43,948 bases of DNA from Oscillospiraceae bacterium (GCA_015063395.1 SVUF01000003.1:1-43948), one strand, 5' to 3'; positions 26,642 through 36,983 are shown, numbered from the stretch's first letter. Translations and numbers: made by a program. Notes: a model not told the origin generated them from the sequence alone.

Positions 26642-27952
26642 TTATTTTATCTTAAAATTCAAGGTGCTTCCGTTTTGGCAGTTATACACCGTCAGCTTTG
26701 TCAGCGTTTCTCCTGTATAGCCCTCACACAAAATCATACCGTCTGTAAAGAAATAATCTCCCGAGCTATCGCCCTCTTTTATTACCTTATACTTCTTTGT
26801 TGCCGTATTAAACTCAACAAGACCATAAGCCTCAGTCGGAAAGCCCTGAGAATCAAAGGCTCCGCCGTGATAATAAACCTTTGAGCCAACTACATAGAGA
26901 AAATCCGAATGAAAGGGTGTTTTTCCATATGTAGTATAACTGCCTCCGTTGGCAGCAATTGAACCAATGGTACATTCATCGCTATATTTATCAAGTCTCA
27001 GAAAATATATTTTTGAATCACAAAGGGTAAAATGGACGATACCCTCGCCTTTTTTAAAGGAAACCAATTTGGACTTCTCAGTGCCGTCATATTTTATCCT
27101 TGAAACAGAGCTTACACCGTCTTTGGCTTGTTGGTGATAATATACGTATTTTCCGTCAGAGCGCAAACAGTTTACCGCTCCGTCATGTATCATTTTTGCA
27201 GCTCCGCCGTTTGTGGAAATACTGTAAAGAGGATAACAGTCCTTGGCGTAATCACTGTAGGTTTCATTATATTGAGTATAAAAAATCCTATCCTTTACAA
27301 CAAGCATATCCCAGATCTGAACTCCGCTGAGTATCTTTGCAAAGCCCGAGCCATCAGTGCGAACCTTGGCTATATAGGACTTACCCTCGGTCATGCCCTC
27401 GCAATAAAAATATATCCAATCTCCTACAACGTTGAGGTTTTGTATCTTACCCGAGGGTATCTCATACACGGGAGTTTGGTTTGTTCCCATCTTGGTTATT
27501 TTTGAGATCTTATATGCAGTTGGAGAAAAATATATCCAGTTGCCCTGTGAGCAATACGTACCCATGCTCATATCACTGCCAACGGTATTTTCCTGTCCCT
27601 TTTTATAGTCGGGAACAAATACGGACGGATCCTTTTTATTACACATTGAGCATACGCCGTTTACATATTTGTGGTCAATTACGGCTATATCCTCCTGCTG
27701 TTTTTCACCGCAGGAACAAGCTCTTTCCTGCTTACCCGTTTTTTCACAGCTTGGATCTTCTGTGATCTTCCATTCACCGTATGAATGGATATGCTCTGTT
27801 TTATCGGGAGGGTTATCGGGTGTATTTGTTCCTGAAGCCTCGGCGGTTTTCGTCCCTTCAGGTGTGGGTGTACCCTTATCCCCGGTGTCAGCGCAGGAAA
27901 CCAATGTGAATGCTAAAATTGAAATGATTATTAATGCTATAGTTTTTTTCAT
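26642..27952 (-). CDS. DUF5050-like beta-propeller lipoprotein with N-terminal Cys-rich repeat
   Basis: Lipobox LVSC; HSYGEWKITEDPSCEKTGKQERACSCGEKQQ; repeated WIYF/KIYFLR/KVYYHG propeller-like strands. Confidence 0.7.
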   Translation of the reverse strand: MKKTIALIIISILAFTLVSCADTGDKGTPTPEGTKTAEASGTNTPDNPPDKTEHIHSYGEWKITEDPSCEKTGKQERACSCGEKQQEDIAVIDHKYVNGVCSMCNKKDPSVFVPDYKKGQENTVGSDMSMGTYCSQGNWIYFSPTAYKISKITKMGTNQTPVYEIPSGKIQNLNVVGDWIYFYCEGMTEGKSYIAKVRTDGSGFAKILSGVQIWDMLVVKDRIFYTQYNETYSDYAKDCYPLYSISTNGGAAKMIHDGAVNCLRSDGKYVYYHQQAKDGVSSVSRIKYDGTEKSKLVSFKKGEGIVHFTLCDSKIYFLRLDKYSDECTIGSIAANGGSYTTYGKTPFHSDFLYVVGSKVYYHGGAFDSQGFPTEAYGLVEFNTATKKYKVIKEGDSSGDYFFTDGMILCEGYTGETLTKLTVYNCQNGSTLNFKIK

Positions 27953-28001
27953 ATTCTTCCCTTTCTTCGTTACAAATTAAAGAGGTACTTTTCAATACAG
28001 A

Positions 28002-29513
28002 TTATTTGGAATAGGTTATTTCACATTTGATCCCGCTTATATTCGGACTGCTTCTGTCGATCTTCAAATTTTTGTTTTTTATAACAAAGCTTTTTACAGA
28101 ACGAAACGGATTTCCGTTCCAAATATCATCATCAAGATTTTCAGAGAAAGCTCCTGTTGAAATCGACACCACGCCCTCGCAGATCACAATGCTTCTCAGC
28201 TCCTCGGTATACACACTCCTCAGCCACGGATGAGCCTTATATTCTCCCGTCGCCTCGGGCATTTTTCCATAACCGTGTATTACAAGGGTTCTTTCGACCT
28301 CATTGTTGGGGTCTATTACCCCTGTGATATAGTATTGAACAGGACAATATACCCCTCCCATATATGAGCCGTCGGCATTGCCGTATTCGCAAACCTTCAA
28401 GTCACATACTGTACATTTGTAGCCAAGGTCTCCGTTTTTTACAAAGCTGTGCTGCTCCGTTGGAGGAATTATATTTGAGGTATAGCTCTCTTTGCATCCC
28501 ACACATTCAAAATATGTATACCCCCTGTTTGAACAATCTCCCTTGGTTACGGTTCTTGTATAGCTATGGGGCTTTTTCTCTATAACCATTTGGGGAATTG
28601 TAGCTTCGTTACACACTGTACAGTGTTTACCCTCTGTCAGTCCCTCTTCAGCGCATGACGCCTCAATGGCATAATCGGTCACTTCCTTGTGAGGAAGCTT
28701 TGGAACTGTTACAACCTCAACCGCTCTGCAGTCATTGCATTTCCTTATTATTCTTCCCTCGGCAGAACAGCTTACCTCTCGTTCAACGGCAAGCTCACTC
28801 CAAGAATGTTGACAATCGGTTATTGCAAATACAGAACTCGCCGTACAAATCGGTATACATAAAATGCAAATACCAATCAACACCTTTTTCACCTTCTGCT
28901 TTTGCAGAAGCTTGATCTTCGATGTAAACATACTGACCACTGAAGGAACAAAGCAAAAAACGATGATTCCCAATAGCACAGGATGGAATATTGGGTTTTT
29001 GTAGCTTATAATTTTTACAATACCTATTGTAAGGCTAATGAGAATTGGCAGCCAAACCGCCATGAACATTGCCGTTCCGCGAAGACCGGCAAGAATTCTT
29101 TTTGACAAATTCGGTGCAACGTTTTCTTGTGACACCGCCATCTCCTCGGGCTTCGAAAGCTCCCTTGCAAGATCCGCAACTGTATATTGAAGCTCCTCGT
29201 CCAACGCTGACATTGCAGAAACCTTTTTTTGATTGATTAAAAGATTTTTTGCAAGTCTTTCCTTGGCATCCTTGATTATTGCAGGACTGCTTGTTGGATC
29301 CTTCAGTATTCCGCGGATCTCCTCAATGGAAAAATCAAAGCTTCTGAGAATTGCGATGTCATTAAGCTCCGATATGTTTTCATCGGTAAAATCAAATGCT
29401 TTACGTCCAAGATAGTTTTCAGTAAACTGAGGATTTATCAGTCCTTCCTCAATATAATACCTTACCGTTCTGTCCGTAAGCCCTGTTTTTTCACACACTG
29501 TTTTAATTTTCAT
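28002..29513 (-). CDS. MerR-family regulator fused to three TM segments and a Cys-rich/BspA-LRR-like extracytoplasmic domain
   Basis: MKIKTVCEKTGLTDRTVRYYIEEGLINPQ HTH; hydrophobic stretches near residues 150-250; repeated SC..xG....CxxC; C-terminal LRSIVICEGVVSISTGAFSEN LRR_5-like. SD AAGGAGG before ATG at 29513. Confidence 0.85.
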   Translation of the reverse strand: MKIKTVCEKTGLTDRTVRYYIEEGLINPQFTENYLGRKAFDFTDENISELNDIAILRSFDFSIEEIRGILKDPTSSPAIIKDAKERLAKNLLINQKKVSAMSALDEELQYTVADLARELSKPEEMAVSQENVAPNLSKRILAGLRGTAMFMAVWLPILISLTIGIVKIISYKNPIFHPVLLGIIVFCFVPSVVSMFTSKIKLLQKQKVKKVLIGICILCIPICTASSVFAITDCQHSWSELAVEREVSCSAEGRIIRKCNDCRAVEVVTVPKLPHKEVTDYAIEASCAEEGLTEGKHCTVCNEATIPQMVIEKKPHSYTRTVTKGDCSNRGYTYFECVGCKESYTSNIIPPTEQHSFVKNGDLGYKCTVCDLKVCEYGNADGSYMGGVYCPVQYYITGVIDPNNEVERTLVIHGYGKMPEATGEYKAHPWLRSVYTEELRSIVICEGVVSISTGAFSENLDDDIWNGNPFRSVKSFVIKNKNLKIDRSSPNISGIKCEITYSK

Positions 29514-29538
29514 CAAAGTACCTCCTTTTTTCACCCGC

Positions 29539-29569
29539 ATTATATTCTTTTACGTTGGGTGGAAGTCAA
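29539..29569 (-). promoter_or_regulatory. MerR-type promoter with 19-bp spacer upstream of the MerR gene
   Basis: TTGACT-tccacccaacgtaaaagaa-TATAAT; 19-bp spacer contrasts with the 17-18 bp spacers elsewhere in this window. Confidence 0.65.
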
Positions 29570-29659
29570 TGGTTTTTTGAAAAAAAGTTTAAAAAAATCT
29601 TTTTTTGAGGGCTTTTCACATGTCACAAGCTTTCTTTTTTATAATTCTTACCAAAAAAG

Positions 29660-29690
29660 AAACAACGGAAACCCGAGTCTCCGTTGTTTA
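29660..29690 (-). terminator. Terminator after Gfo/Idh/MocA gene
   Basis: AACAACGGA...TCCGTTGTTTCTTTTTT on the reverse strand. Confidence 0.85.
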
Positions 29691-29705
29691 TTGATTTTTC
29701 AGATA

Positions 29706-30752
29706 TTATTCGAAGTCGATGACCTGACCCTGCGCAATCGACTTAAACGCCGCCTCCACTATTGAAAGCACAAGTCTTGATTCCTCATGTGTTACAAGCT
29801 GGGGCTCGATGCCGTCAACAGCCTTCACAAAATTGCGGTAGAAATCATGAACGTCGGACTTGGGAATGTCGATCTCATAGGTATCAACTGTGATCTCATC
29901 TCTGGGCGCCATGGTCTTGGTAATTCCTGCCGCTGTCTGTACAGGAAGAACTTCCTTCTCATTCCAGTGCTTGCAGTAAACCACCTGCGCCTTGTTGCGC
30001 CAATCTGTAATAAGGGCAGATCCCTTCATGCTCTGGAGATAGAATCTCGGCATTGCAATAAAGTTAAGCGTTCCGATTTCGATATGCGCAGTAGTTCCTG
30101 ATTCATAAATAAGCTGAAGCTTGAAGCCGTCGTCAACCTCAAAATTTGTTGTATGCTGCTCTGTGCAGTATACCTTCTTGAGCTTTTCTCCGGGAAGAAG
30201 CTGAACCATCTGGTCGATGAGGTGAATACCCCAGTCATAAATCATTCCGCCGCCATATTCCTTCTGTCCTCTCCAGTCGGAAGGAATTCCTCTTGATCCG
30301 TGAACTCTTGATTCAACGCAAATGACCTTTCCAAGCTTACCCTCGGAAATGATGCTCTTCATTGCCAAAAAGTCAACGTCCCAACGTCTGTTCTGATGCA
30401 CTGTAAACAGCATTCCTGTTTTGCGGGAAACTGCAAGAACCTCATCAAGCTCTGCAACTGTAAGCATTACGGGCTTTTCACAAATTACATGCTTTCCCGC
30501 TTCCATTGAAGCTATTGATATTGATTTATGTGAATCGTTGGGAGTTGCAACCACAACGATATCAACAGTTTTATCCTGAAGTATTTCTTCAAGGCTTCCG
30601 TAAGCCTTTATGCCGCGGCTTACTGCAAGCTCATTCTTTGCAGGATTGATGTCATATACACCTGCAAGAGATACAACATCACTTGCGAGGATCTGGTTTG
30701 CATGCCATCCTCCCTGTCCGCCATATCCAACAACCGCTACATTCTTTTTCAT
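29706..30752 (-). CDS. Gfo/Idh/MocA family oxidoreductase
   Basis: VAVVGYGGQGGWHANQI Rossmann motif; VICEKPVMLT; GGGMIYDWGIHLIDQM. Confidence 0.93.
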   Translation of the reverse strand: MKKNVAVVGYGGQGGWHANQILASDVVSLAGVYDINPAKNELAVSRGIKAYGSLEEILQDKTVDIVVVATPNDSHKSISIASMEAGKHVICEKPVMLTVAELDEVLAVSRKTGMLFTVHQNRRWDVDFLAMKSIISEGKLGKVICVESRVHGSRGIPSDWRGQKEYGGGMIYDWGIHLIDQMVQLLPGEKLKKVYCTEQHTTNFEVDDGFKLQLIYESGTTAHIEIGTLNFIAMPRFYLQSMKGSALITDWRNKAQVVYCKHWNEKEVLPVQTAAGITKTMAPRDEITVDTYEIDIPKSDVHDFYRNFVKAVDGIEPQLVTHEESRLVLSIVEAAFKSIAQGQVIDFE

Positions 30753-30842
30753 AATTTGTCCATCCTTTCAACGCTACTCATTACTACTTTTAATTTTACT
30801 ATTTTTTATCCCAATTGTCAATAGCAAAATCCATTTTTAGTC

Positions 30843-31286
30843 CTAAAATCTAACGTTTACCTTGAATTTTTCGCCACATCCGGGGCATCTTGCCATGTGT
30901 TCGCCTTTTTTCCTCGGAAAACGTATTACCGCTTTACAACGTGGACACTTTACAAAAACCGCTGTTTTAAAGTATCTGACCCGTCTGTAGTTCAACAGTA
31001 TCCACGCTTTTACCCTTTTAAGCACCGCGGTATATTCCCTGTTTTCCTTTTCTCTTTTCCATATATTCTTTGAAAAGGGTCTGTATATTGCATACAGAGT
31101 AAGGGCAAAGGAAACAGTCTCCATTACGATATATACAGCCAATCCAAAAAATCCCGAAAGAAAATTAAGGAAAACCGAGGCGATAAGGCAGGTGATGCAA
31201 ATTGCATCCACCCGCGCATATCTGTCGCTCATAAAAAGCTGAAGCTTCATCATTAATCTGCGAAGAGTATTCATTTGCTTATTCAC
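30843..31286 (-). CDS. Membrane protein with C-terminal zinc ribbon
   Basis: TM segments and KCPRCKAVIRFPRKKGEHMARCPGCGEKF; overlaps the ABC transporter 3' end by 8 nt. Confidence 0.7.
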   Translation of the reverse strand: MNKQMNTLRRLMMKLQLFMSDRYARVDAICITCLIASVFLNFLSGFFGLAVYIVMETVSFALTLYAIYRPFSKNIWKREKENREYTAVLKRVKAWILLNYRRVRYFKTAVFVKCPRCKAVIRFPRKKGEHMARCPGCGEKFKVNVRF

Positions 31287-34008
31287 TCCTAAGTGATGTT
31301 ACAGGATCGCGTCTTGCCGCTATAACAGCGGGGAAAAGACCTGCAATCAATGTCAGCACAGTGCTAATGGCAATAAGGATAAAGGCTCCCGCAACGGGAA
31401 GAGTTGCGATGTTTGAAATATCCGTCAGCGCATACATTATAAAGTTTACGGGAACTGTTAAAATCAGTGTAATTGCAATTCCTATAACACCCGAGGAAAA
31501 TCCTACGATCATTGTTTCTGCATTGAACACGCTCTTGATATCCTTCTTTGACGCACCGATGGCTCTGAGTATTCCAATCTCCTTGGTACGCTCAAGAACT
31601 GAAATATATGTGATAATTCCGATCATTATTGAAGAAACCACAAGTGAAACGGAAACAAAAGCCATAAGTCCATAGGAAATGAAGTTAACGATATCGGAGA
31701 ATGAAGACATCATAAGTGCCATTATATCCGTATATCTGATTACATTTTCTTCCTTTCCGCTTTCCTCTGCGTCCTTATTATACTGAGAAATTATATCGGA
31801 TATCATTTCCTTAGCTTCAAATGAGCTTGCATAGATATTTATGGACGAAGGCTGTTCGATGTCACAATATCCAAGCTTTACAAGGTTTTTGTAAAGAGTC
31901 GAATCACTGATTCCGAGAAGCTCCTCTGCAAGCTCGGCGATCTGGTCATCTGTCTGCATCTGACCAAGCATGGTGGCAAGCTCTTCCTTGGTGGTGATCT
32001 CGGGCAATCCGTACTGAGCCATCTGCTGATTTATATATCCCATCATCATCTGCAGAGTTTCCTCGGGAAGTGCATCTACAAGCTCGTTTACGTTTTCTTT
32101 GTTATATACCTTTGTTGAGAAGCTCTCTCCTGTGAAAATATCAACAGTATCATGCTCCTCCTGATACTTCATGATCTCCGACTTGGCGCACTGCTCAATT
32201 GCATATTTTGTAAGTGCCGCAGTATATCCGATCTCCCCGCTGATTGCCGCAGAAGCGGTGCTTTCCTTAGGTCTGATGATTCCAACCACTTTGAGATCGA
32301 CTCCGTCCTCAACAACTGCATCCACGTTCTTTTTCTCAACCCAAATGCCGTCGCTATTCTGCTCATAAAGCTCTGTGGGAAGCACAAGCTTAAACTTAAG
32401 ACCCAAAAGCTGATCAAATGTAAAGTCCATGACCTCAGTGTCAATTCCCTCGCTGTTGCCTGTCATAAGGTTTTCCATAAATTCCTTGACATAGTCCATA
32501 TCCTTTATACCGAGAGCAAAAAGTGCCATATCGGATATCTGATTGTCCTTTGAAACAACAATTACAATCTCGTTGTAATTTTCGGGGAATCGGCTGTTTT
32601 CGCCAACAAGCTCATACTGATCCTTGATCAGCGGATTGATGATCTCGCCGTTTCTGCCTTCAAGAATCTCGCTCCAGCTTTCAAAGCCACCGCCGCCCAT
32701 GGCAATCATTTCCTCGGAAACACCGCCGCCCATGGCAGACATTGCTTCATTTATAATGGTGCTTGGATATACAAGCTGGGACTCGCCGGGAGCGCTGCTG
32801 ATGACCTTATTGGCTCCGTATGAATATATCTGCATTTTTGCGGCATAGGCATACTGTACTGCGCTGATATATTCCTCCATTACTCCGCTATCAATATATT
32901 TTTTGAATTCCTGAAGATTATTCTTTTTGATCTCAGAAACCATGGCAGAAAGCATTCTTGCCATCATGGTATTGGAATAGATCTTGTTTTCGTCCCTATC
33001 CTCAATCTTCTCTTGATTTTCCGCCATTGACATGAAAAGCTCGGTATAGTCCATGGTCTCGGATGTAATTGAGATAGGGTATGACGCAAGTGTATCTCTC
33101 TGTACTGTATCAATATATAACTGAATACCGTTGGAAAGCGCAAGGATCAAAGCAATTCCAATGATTCCAATACTTCCCGCAAAGGATGTAAGAAATGTTC
33201 TCGCCTTCTTTGTAAGAAGATTATTCAGTGACAGTGAAAGCGCTGTCTTGAATGACATGGATACTCTTCCGTGCCCCTGCTTCTGATCCATTTCTTTCTT
33301 GCCGCCAAAATCACGGTTATACTCCTCCTCAGTGTAAGGATTGCTGTCGCTTGTCACAAGTCCGTCCACAAGTCTGATGATTCTGTTGGAATACTGATCT
33401 GCAAGATCGGGGTTGTGTGTAACCATGATGATGAGCCTATCCTTTGAGATCTTTTTGAGGATCTCCATGATCTGAACGCTTGTGTCCGTATCAAGCGCTC
33501 CTGTAGGCTCGTCTGCGAGGATGATGTCGGGATTATTCACAAGCGCTCTTGCAATTGCAACTCTCTGCTGCTGACCGCCCGACATTTGAGAAGGCTTTTT
33601 ATTGAGCTGATCTCCAAGACCCACCTGCTCAAGAACCTCCTTGGCGCGACGGCGTCTTTCTGCCTTTGATACTCCCGAAAGGGTCAAGGCAAGCTCAACG
33701 TTTGAAAGAACAGTCTGGTGGGGGATAAGATTATATGTTTGAAAAACAAATCCGATCTTATGGTTTCTGTAGGAGTCCCATTCCCTGTCCTCATATTCCT
33801 TTGTGGATTTTCCGTTTATTACAAGGTCACCGCTTGTATATCTGTCAAGACCGCCGATGATATTCAATAAAGTCGTTTTTCCGCATCCCGATGGTCCGAG
33901 TATGGACACAAACTCACTTTTACGGAAATTCATGTCAACGCCGCGAAGGGCGTGTACAGTAAGGTCACCAAGAACATAATCCTTGGTAATTCCCTTTAAT
34001 TTCAGCAT
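31279..34008 (-). CDS. MacB/FtsX-type ABC transporter, ATPase and permease fused in one polypeptide
   Basis: GPSGCGKTTLLNIIGG, MSGGQQQRVAIARAL, large extracytoplasmic insert, C-terminal FtsX TM helices. Confidence 0.93.
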   Translation of the reverse strand: MLKLKGITKDYVLGDLTVHALRGVDMNFRKSEFVSILGPSGCGKTTLLNIIGGLDRYTSGDLVINGKSTKEYEDREWDSYRNHKIGFVFQTYNLIPHQTVLSNVELALTLSGVSKAERRRRAKEVLEQVGLGDQLNKKPSQMSGGQQQRVAIARALVNNPDIILADEPTGALDTDTSVQIMEILKKISKDRLIIMVTHNPDLADQYSNRIIRLVDGLVTSDSNPYTEEEYNRDFGGKKEMDQKQGHGRVSMSFKTALSLSLNNLLTKKARTFLTSFAGSIGIIGIALILALSNGIQLYIDTVQRDTLASYPISITSETMDYTELFMSMAENQEKIEDRDENKIYSNTMMARMLSAMVSEIKKNNLQEFKKYIDSGVMEEYISAVQYAYAAKMQIYSYGANKVISSAPGESQLVYPSTIINEAMSAMGGGVSEEMIAMGGGGFESWSEILEGRNGEIINPLIKDQYELVGENSRFPENYNEIVIVVSKDNQISDMALFALGIKDMDYVKEFMENLMTGNSEGIDTEVMDFTFDQLLGLKFKLVLPTELYEQNSDGIWVEKKNVDAVVEDGVDLKVVGIIRPKESTASAAISGEIGYTAALTKYAIEQCAKSEIMKYQEEHDTVDIFTGESFSTKVYNKENVNELVDALPEETLQMMMGYINQQMAQYGLPEITTKEELATMLGQMQTDDQIAELAEELLGISDSTLYKNLVKLGYCDIEQPSSINIYASSFEAKEMISDIISQYNKDAEESGKEENVIRYTDIMALMMSSFSDIVNFISYGLMAFVSVSLVVSSIMIGIITYISVLERTKEIGILRAIGASKKDIKSVFNAETMIVGFSSGVIGIAITLILTVPVNFIMYALTDISNIATLPVAGAFILIAISTVLTLIAGLFPAVIAARRDPVTSLRSE

Positions 34009-34112
34009 ATCTTTTTCCTTTCTTTATTAAAAACTACCTTAAAGTGTACTACCTCATTATTAACTCCCTATGAATATTATTCATTTTTTTCAATAATTTT
34101 TTGCCAAAAAAA

Positions 34113-34149
34113 GGAGCTGTAAAAGCTCAAATTGACTTTTTCCAGCTCC
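34113..34149 (-). terminator. Terminator downstream of 34227..34979
   Basis: Reverse strand GGAGCTGGAAAAAG...CTTTTACAGCTCCTTTTTTT. Confidence 0.8.
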
Positions 34150-34226
34150 TCACTTGAAGAAAACAAAAAGAATGTGTCCGAATACGAATCGGTTGATCTT
34201 CAGTTCTCTTCCATAGGGTTAGTCTT

Positions 34227-34979
34227 TTACTGTGCCTGTTCTTCTGCGAGGTACTTATTGACAAGAATCGCAGAAACAATATACGTCGCTGCATTGACGA
34301 GGCATTGAAGCTCCAGCATCATTTTGCCGTCAGCAAAATATCCAAAGCCTTCAACCAATGTGATCACGCCGAACACCCAAAGCCATGTTTTTGCACCGTG
34401 AGCATTCTTTACAAAATCGGTTGTAGAATTGTCAACTCCCATATATACTGACTTGGCAAATGTATGTATCTTCTTGAATCCAAAAATATTTATAAGAAGT
34501 CCCGCAAGCGCAAAAGCCACCAAAGCACCAACCACAGCATATGCCAATGCTCCCGAAAGCAGCTCAATCAGCCACTCCGCTCCGTCAACCGTAACAAGTT
34601 GCTCAGAAAAAACATCTCCGAATGCCAGAAGCATTATGCCGAGCAATCCTCCTGCTGCCATAAGCGCTACACATGCAACATATGTAATGATATACGTAGC
34701 ATAAACCGTTCCGCTGACTCGTCTCAATGATTTCGTATCCACAATGCCCTTCTTTACATTGGAAAAAACCATCCAAAGAAAGATCATAAACAAAAGCTGA
34801 ATTACATCCATGCTTTCTCCAAGCAGACCAAGTCCAAAGGATACTGACGTCAAAATGCAAATGACCAAAAACAATTTGTCCTTGAGGGCTGTCATTACCA
34901 TGCTCCATGCCTTATTCACGCTTACCTTTTCAGAGCTGTTTACAGTCTCAACAGCTTCAAAATTTTGATTATTGTCCAT
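34227..34979 (-). CDS. Polytopic membrane protein of unknown function (250 aa)
   Basis: Multiple hydrophobic segments; own promoter upstream. Confidence 0.7.
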   Translation of the reverse strand: MDNNQNFEAVETVNSSEKVSVNKAWSMVMTALKDKLFLVICILTSVSFGLGLLGESMDVIQLLFMIFLWMVFSNVKKGIVDTKSLRRVSGTVYATYIITYVACVALMAAGGLLGIMLLAFGDVFSEQLVTVDGAEWLIELLSGALAYAVVGALVAFALAGLLINIFGFKKIHTFAKSVYMGVDNSTTDFVKNAHGAKTWLWVFGVITLVEGFGYFADGKMMLELQCLVNAATYIVSAILVNKYLAEEQAQ

Positions 34980-35045
34980 AAGTTTACCTCCTTAAATGAC
35001 ATTTTTATTTTCATTCTTAAGCAAAGCGCTCCTTAATGTAATCAA

Positions 35046-35074
35046 ATTGTATCACACGATCATCTGATTGTCAA
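35046..35074 (-). promoter_or_regulatory. Sigma-A promoter for 34227..34979
   Basis: TTGACA-17 nt-TACAAT, extended -10. Confidence 0.65.
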
Positions 35075-35216
35075 GGGCGTTTGAAAGATTTTTGAAGTTT
35101 CTACATTATGCACAAAAAGCCCGGCTGTTTTTTGTAAATTCTAACCTGTAATTTTTTATGTTTATTAACACAGCATCTTCAAATTGTTTTGCTGTAGTTT
35201 TCTCATATAATAGCAA

Positions 35217-35243
35217 AAAGGACATGCCTTAGGCATGTCCTTT
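35217..35243 (-). terminator. Terminator-like perfect hairpin after tsf
   Basis: AAAGGACATGCCT-t-AGGCATGTCCTTT. Confidence 0.8.
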
Positions 35244-35255
35244 AGAAACGGATCA

Positions 35256-36188
35256 TTAGTCCTTGTTTACCATCTTTGCGATTTCAGCAGCGAAATCTTC
35301 TTCTCTCTTTTCGATTCCTTCGCCCTTTTCAAAGATAACGAAAGAAACTACCTTGATAGAACCGCCGAATGCCTTAGCAGCCTGCTGAATATACTTACCA
35401 ACTGTGAGAGAATCGTCCTTTACGTATTCCTGCTCAAGCAGACAGTTTGCAGAATAGAACTTTCCAAGTCTACCCATAACCATCTTTTCAAGAACCTGCT
35501 CGGGCTTTCCTGCGTTCTTGGGGTCGTTCTTAGCCTGGTTGATAAGAACTGTCTTTTCCTCTTCGATTACGCTTGCGGGAACATCTTCCTTTGCAACGTA
35601 TGTGGGAGGTGAACCTGCCGCGATCTGAAGTGCAACGTTCTTGATTGTCTCAACGAAGTCTGCATTTGACTTTGCAGCCTCATCAGCTTCAACCTTAACG
35701 ATAACACCTGTTGAACCCATACCGTGAACGTATGTCGCAACTGTTCCTTCAACGATTACAAAACGGCGGATGCTGAGCTTTTCACCGATGAGAGCGATCT
35801 TCTCAACAAGTGCATCCTGTACGCTCTGCTCTGTTCCGTTGAACTTACCTGCCATAAGAGCCTCAAGATTTGCGGGCTTTGTTTCAATAATTGTAGAAAG
35901 GATATCCTTTACGAATTCCTTGAATGTTGCGTTCTTTGCAACGAAGTCTGTTTCAGAGTTAACCTCAACCATTGCTGTTGTTTCACCCTTGGTCATGATA
36001 TCTACAAGACCCTCGGATGCGATTCTGCTTTCCTTCTTTGCAGCTGTTGCAAGTCCCTTCTCACGAAGGATCTTGATTGCCTTTTCTACGTCGCCTTCTG
36101 CCTCTACAAGCGCCTTCTTGCAGTCCATCATTCCAAGACCGGTCTTAGCGCGGAGATCTGCAACGTCCTTAGCTGTGATCTGTGCCAT
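35256..36188 (-). CDS. tsf: Elongation factor Ts
   Basis: MAQITAKDVADLRAKTGLGMMDCKKALVEAEGDVEKAI. Confidence 0.97.
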   Translation of the reverse strand: MAQITAKDVADLRAKTGLGMMDCKKALVEAEGDVEKAIKILREKGLATAAKKESRIASEGLVDIMTKGETTAMVEVNSETDFVAKNATFKEFVKDILSTIIETKPANLEALMAGKFNGTEQSVQDALVEKIALIGEKLSIRRFVIVEGTVATYVHGMGSTGVIVKVEADEAAKSNADFVETIKNVALQIAAGSPPTYVAKEDVPASVIEEEKTVLINQAKNDPKNAGKPEQVLEKMVMGRLGKFYSANCLLEQEYVKDDSLTVGKYIQQAAKAFGGSIKVVSFVIFEKGEGIEKREEDFAAEIAKMVNKD

Positions 36189-36218
36189 TTCTATTCCTCC
36201 AATTATTGTATTTTTAAA

Positions 36219-36953
36219 TTAGTTGTTTTCTTCCTCTGTAGCTTCTGTAGCTTCAGCTTCGCCTGCAAGCTCTTCGCCCTGCTTGCTCTCGATTACTGCA
36301 TCTGCAAGTGCGCCTGTGATAAGCTTTACTGCACGGATTGCGTCATCGTTACCGGGAATTACGTAGTCAGCGTCGTCGGGATCGCAGTTTGTGTCAACGA
36401 TTGCAACAACGGGAATACCAAGCTTCTTAGCCTCAAGAACTGCAATTCTTTCCTTGCGAGGGTCAACAATGAACACTGCAACAGGAAGATCTGTCATTGT
36501 CTTGATACCACCGTAGCTCTTTTCGAGGTCGTTCATCTCTTTTACAAGAGAAGCAACTTCCTTCTTGGGAAGAACTTCGAATGTTCCGTCTGCCTGCATC
36601 TTCTCAAGGTTGTTGAGACGAGCAATGGACTTCTTGATTGTCTTGAAGTTTGTGAGCATTCCGCCGGGCCAACGAACGTTTACATAGTACTGTCCGCATC
36701 TGATTGCTTCTTCCTTGATAGCATCAGCAGCCTGCTTCTTTGTTCCTACAAACAGAATGTTACCCTGTGTTGCAGCTTCGCGTACAAACATATACGCCTC
36801 ATCAAACTTCTTAACGGTCTTTGCAAGGTCAATGATGTAAATACCGTTTCTTTCTGTGAAGATGTACTCTGCCATCTTGGGGTTCCATCTTCTTGTGTGG
36901 TGTCCAAAGTGAACACCTGCTTCGAGCAATTGCTTAATTGAAATAACTGACAT
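36219..36953 (-). CDS. rpsB: 30S ribosomal protein S2
   Basis: [43 protein letters not shown]; start after GGAGGAC. Confidence 0.97.
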   Translation of the reverse strand: MSVISIKQLLEAGVHFGHHTRRWNPKMAEYIFTERNGIYIIDLAKTVKKFDEAYMFVREAATQGNILFVGTKKQAADAIKEEAIRCGQYYVNVRWPGGMLTNFKTIKKSIARLNNLEKMQADGTFEVLPKKEVASLVKEMNDLEKSYGGIKTMTDLPVAVFIVDPRKERIAVLEAKKLGIPVVAIVDTNCDPDDADYVIPGNDDAIRAVKLITGALADAVIESKQGEELAGEAEATEATEEENN

Positions 36954-36983
36954 TTTATATGTCCTCCTTCGGTTATTTTCCAC

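Noticed and set aside
32152-32553. 133-aa plus-strand ORF within the ABC transporter
   Set aside because: Antisense to a clear ABC/FtsX coding region.
35724-36941. 405-aa plus-strand ORF antisense to tsf/rpsB
   Set aside because: Spans two well-identified genes on the opposite strand; Cys/Leu-rich composition is an artefact of strongly biased codons in those genes.
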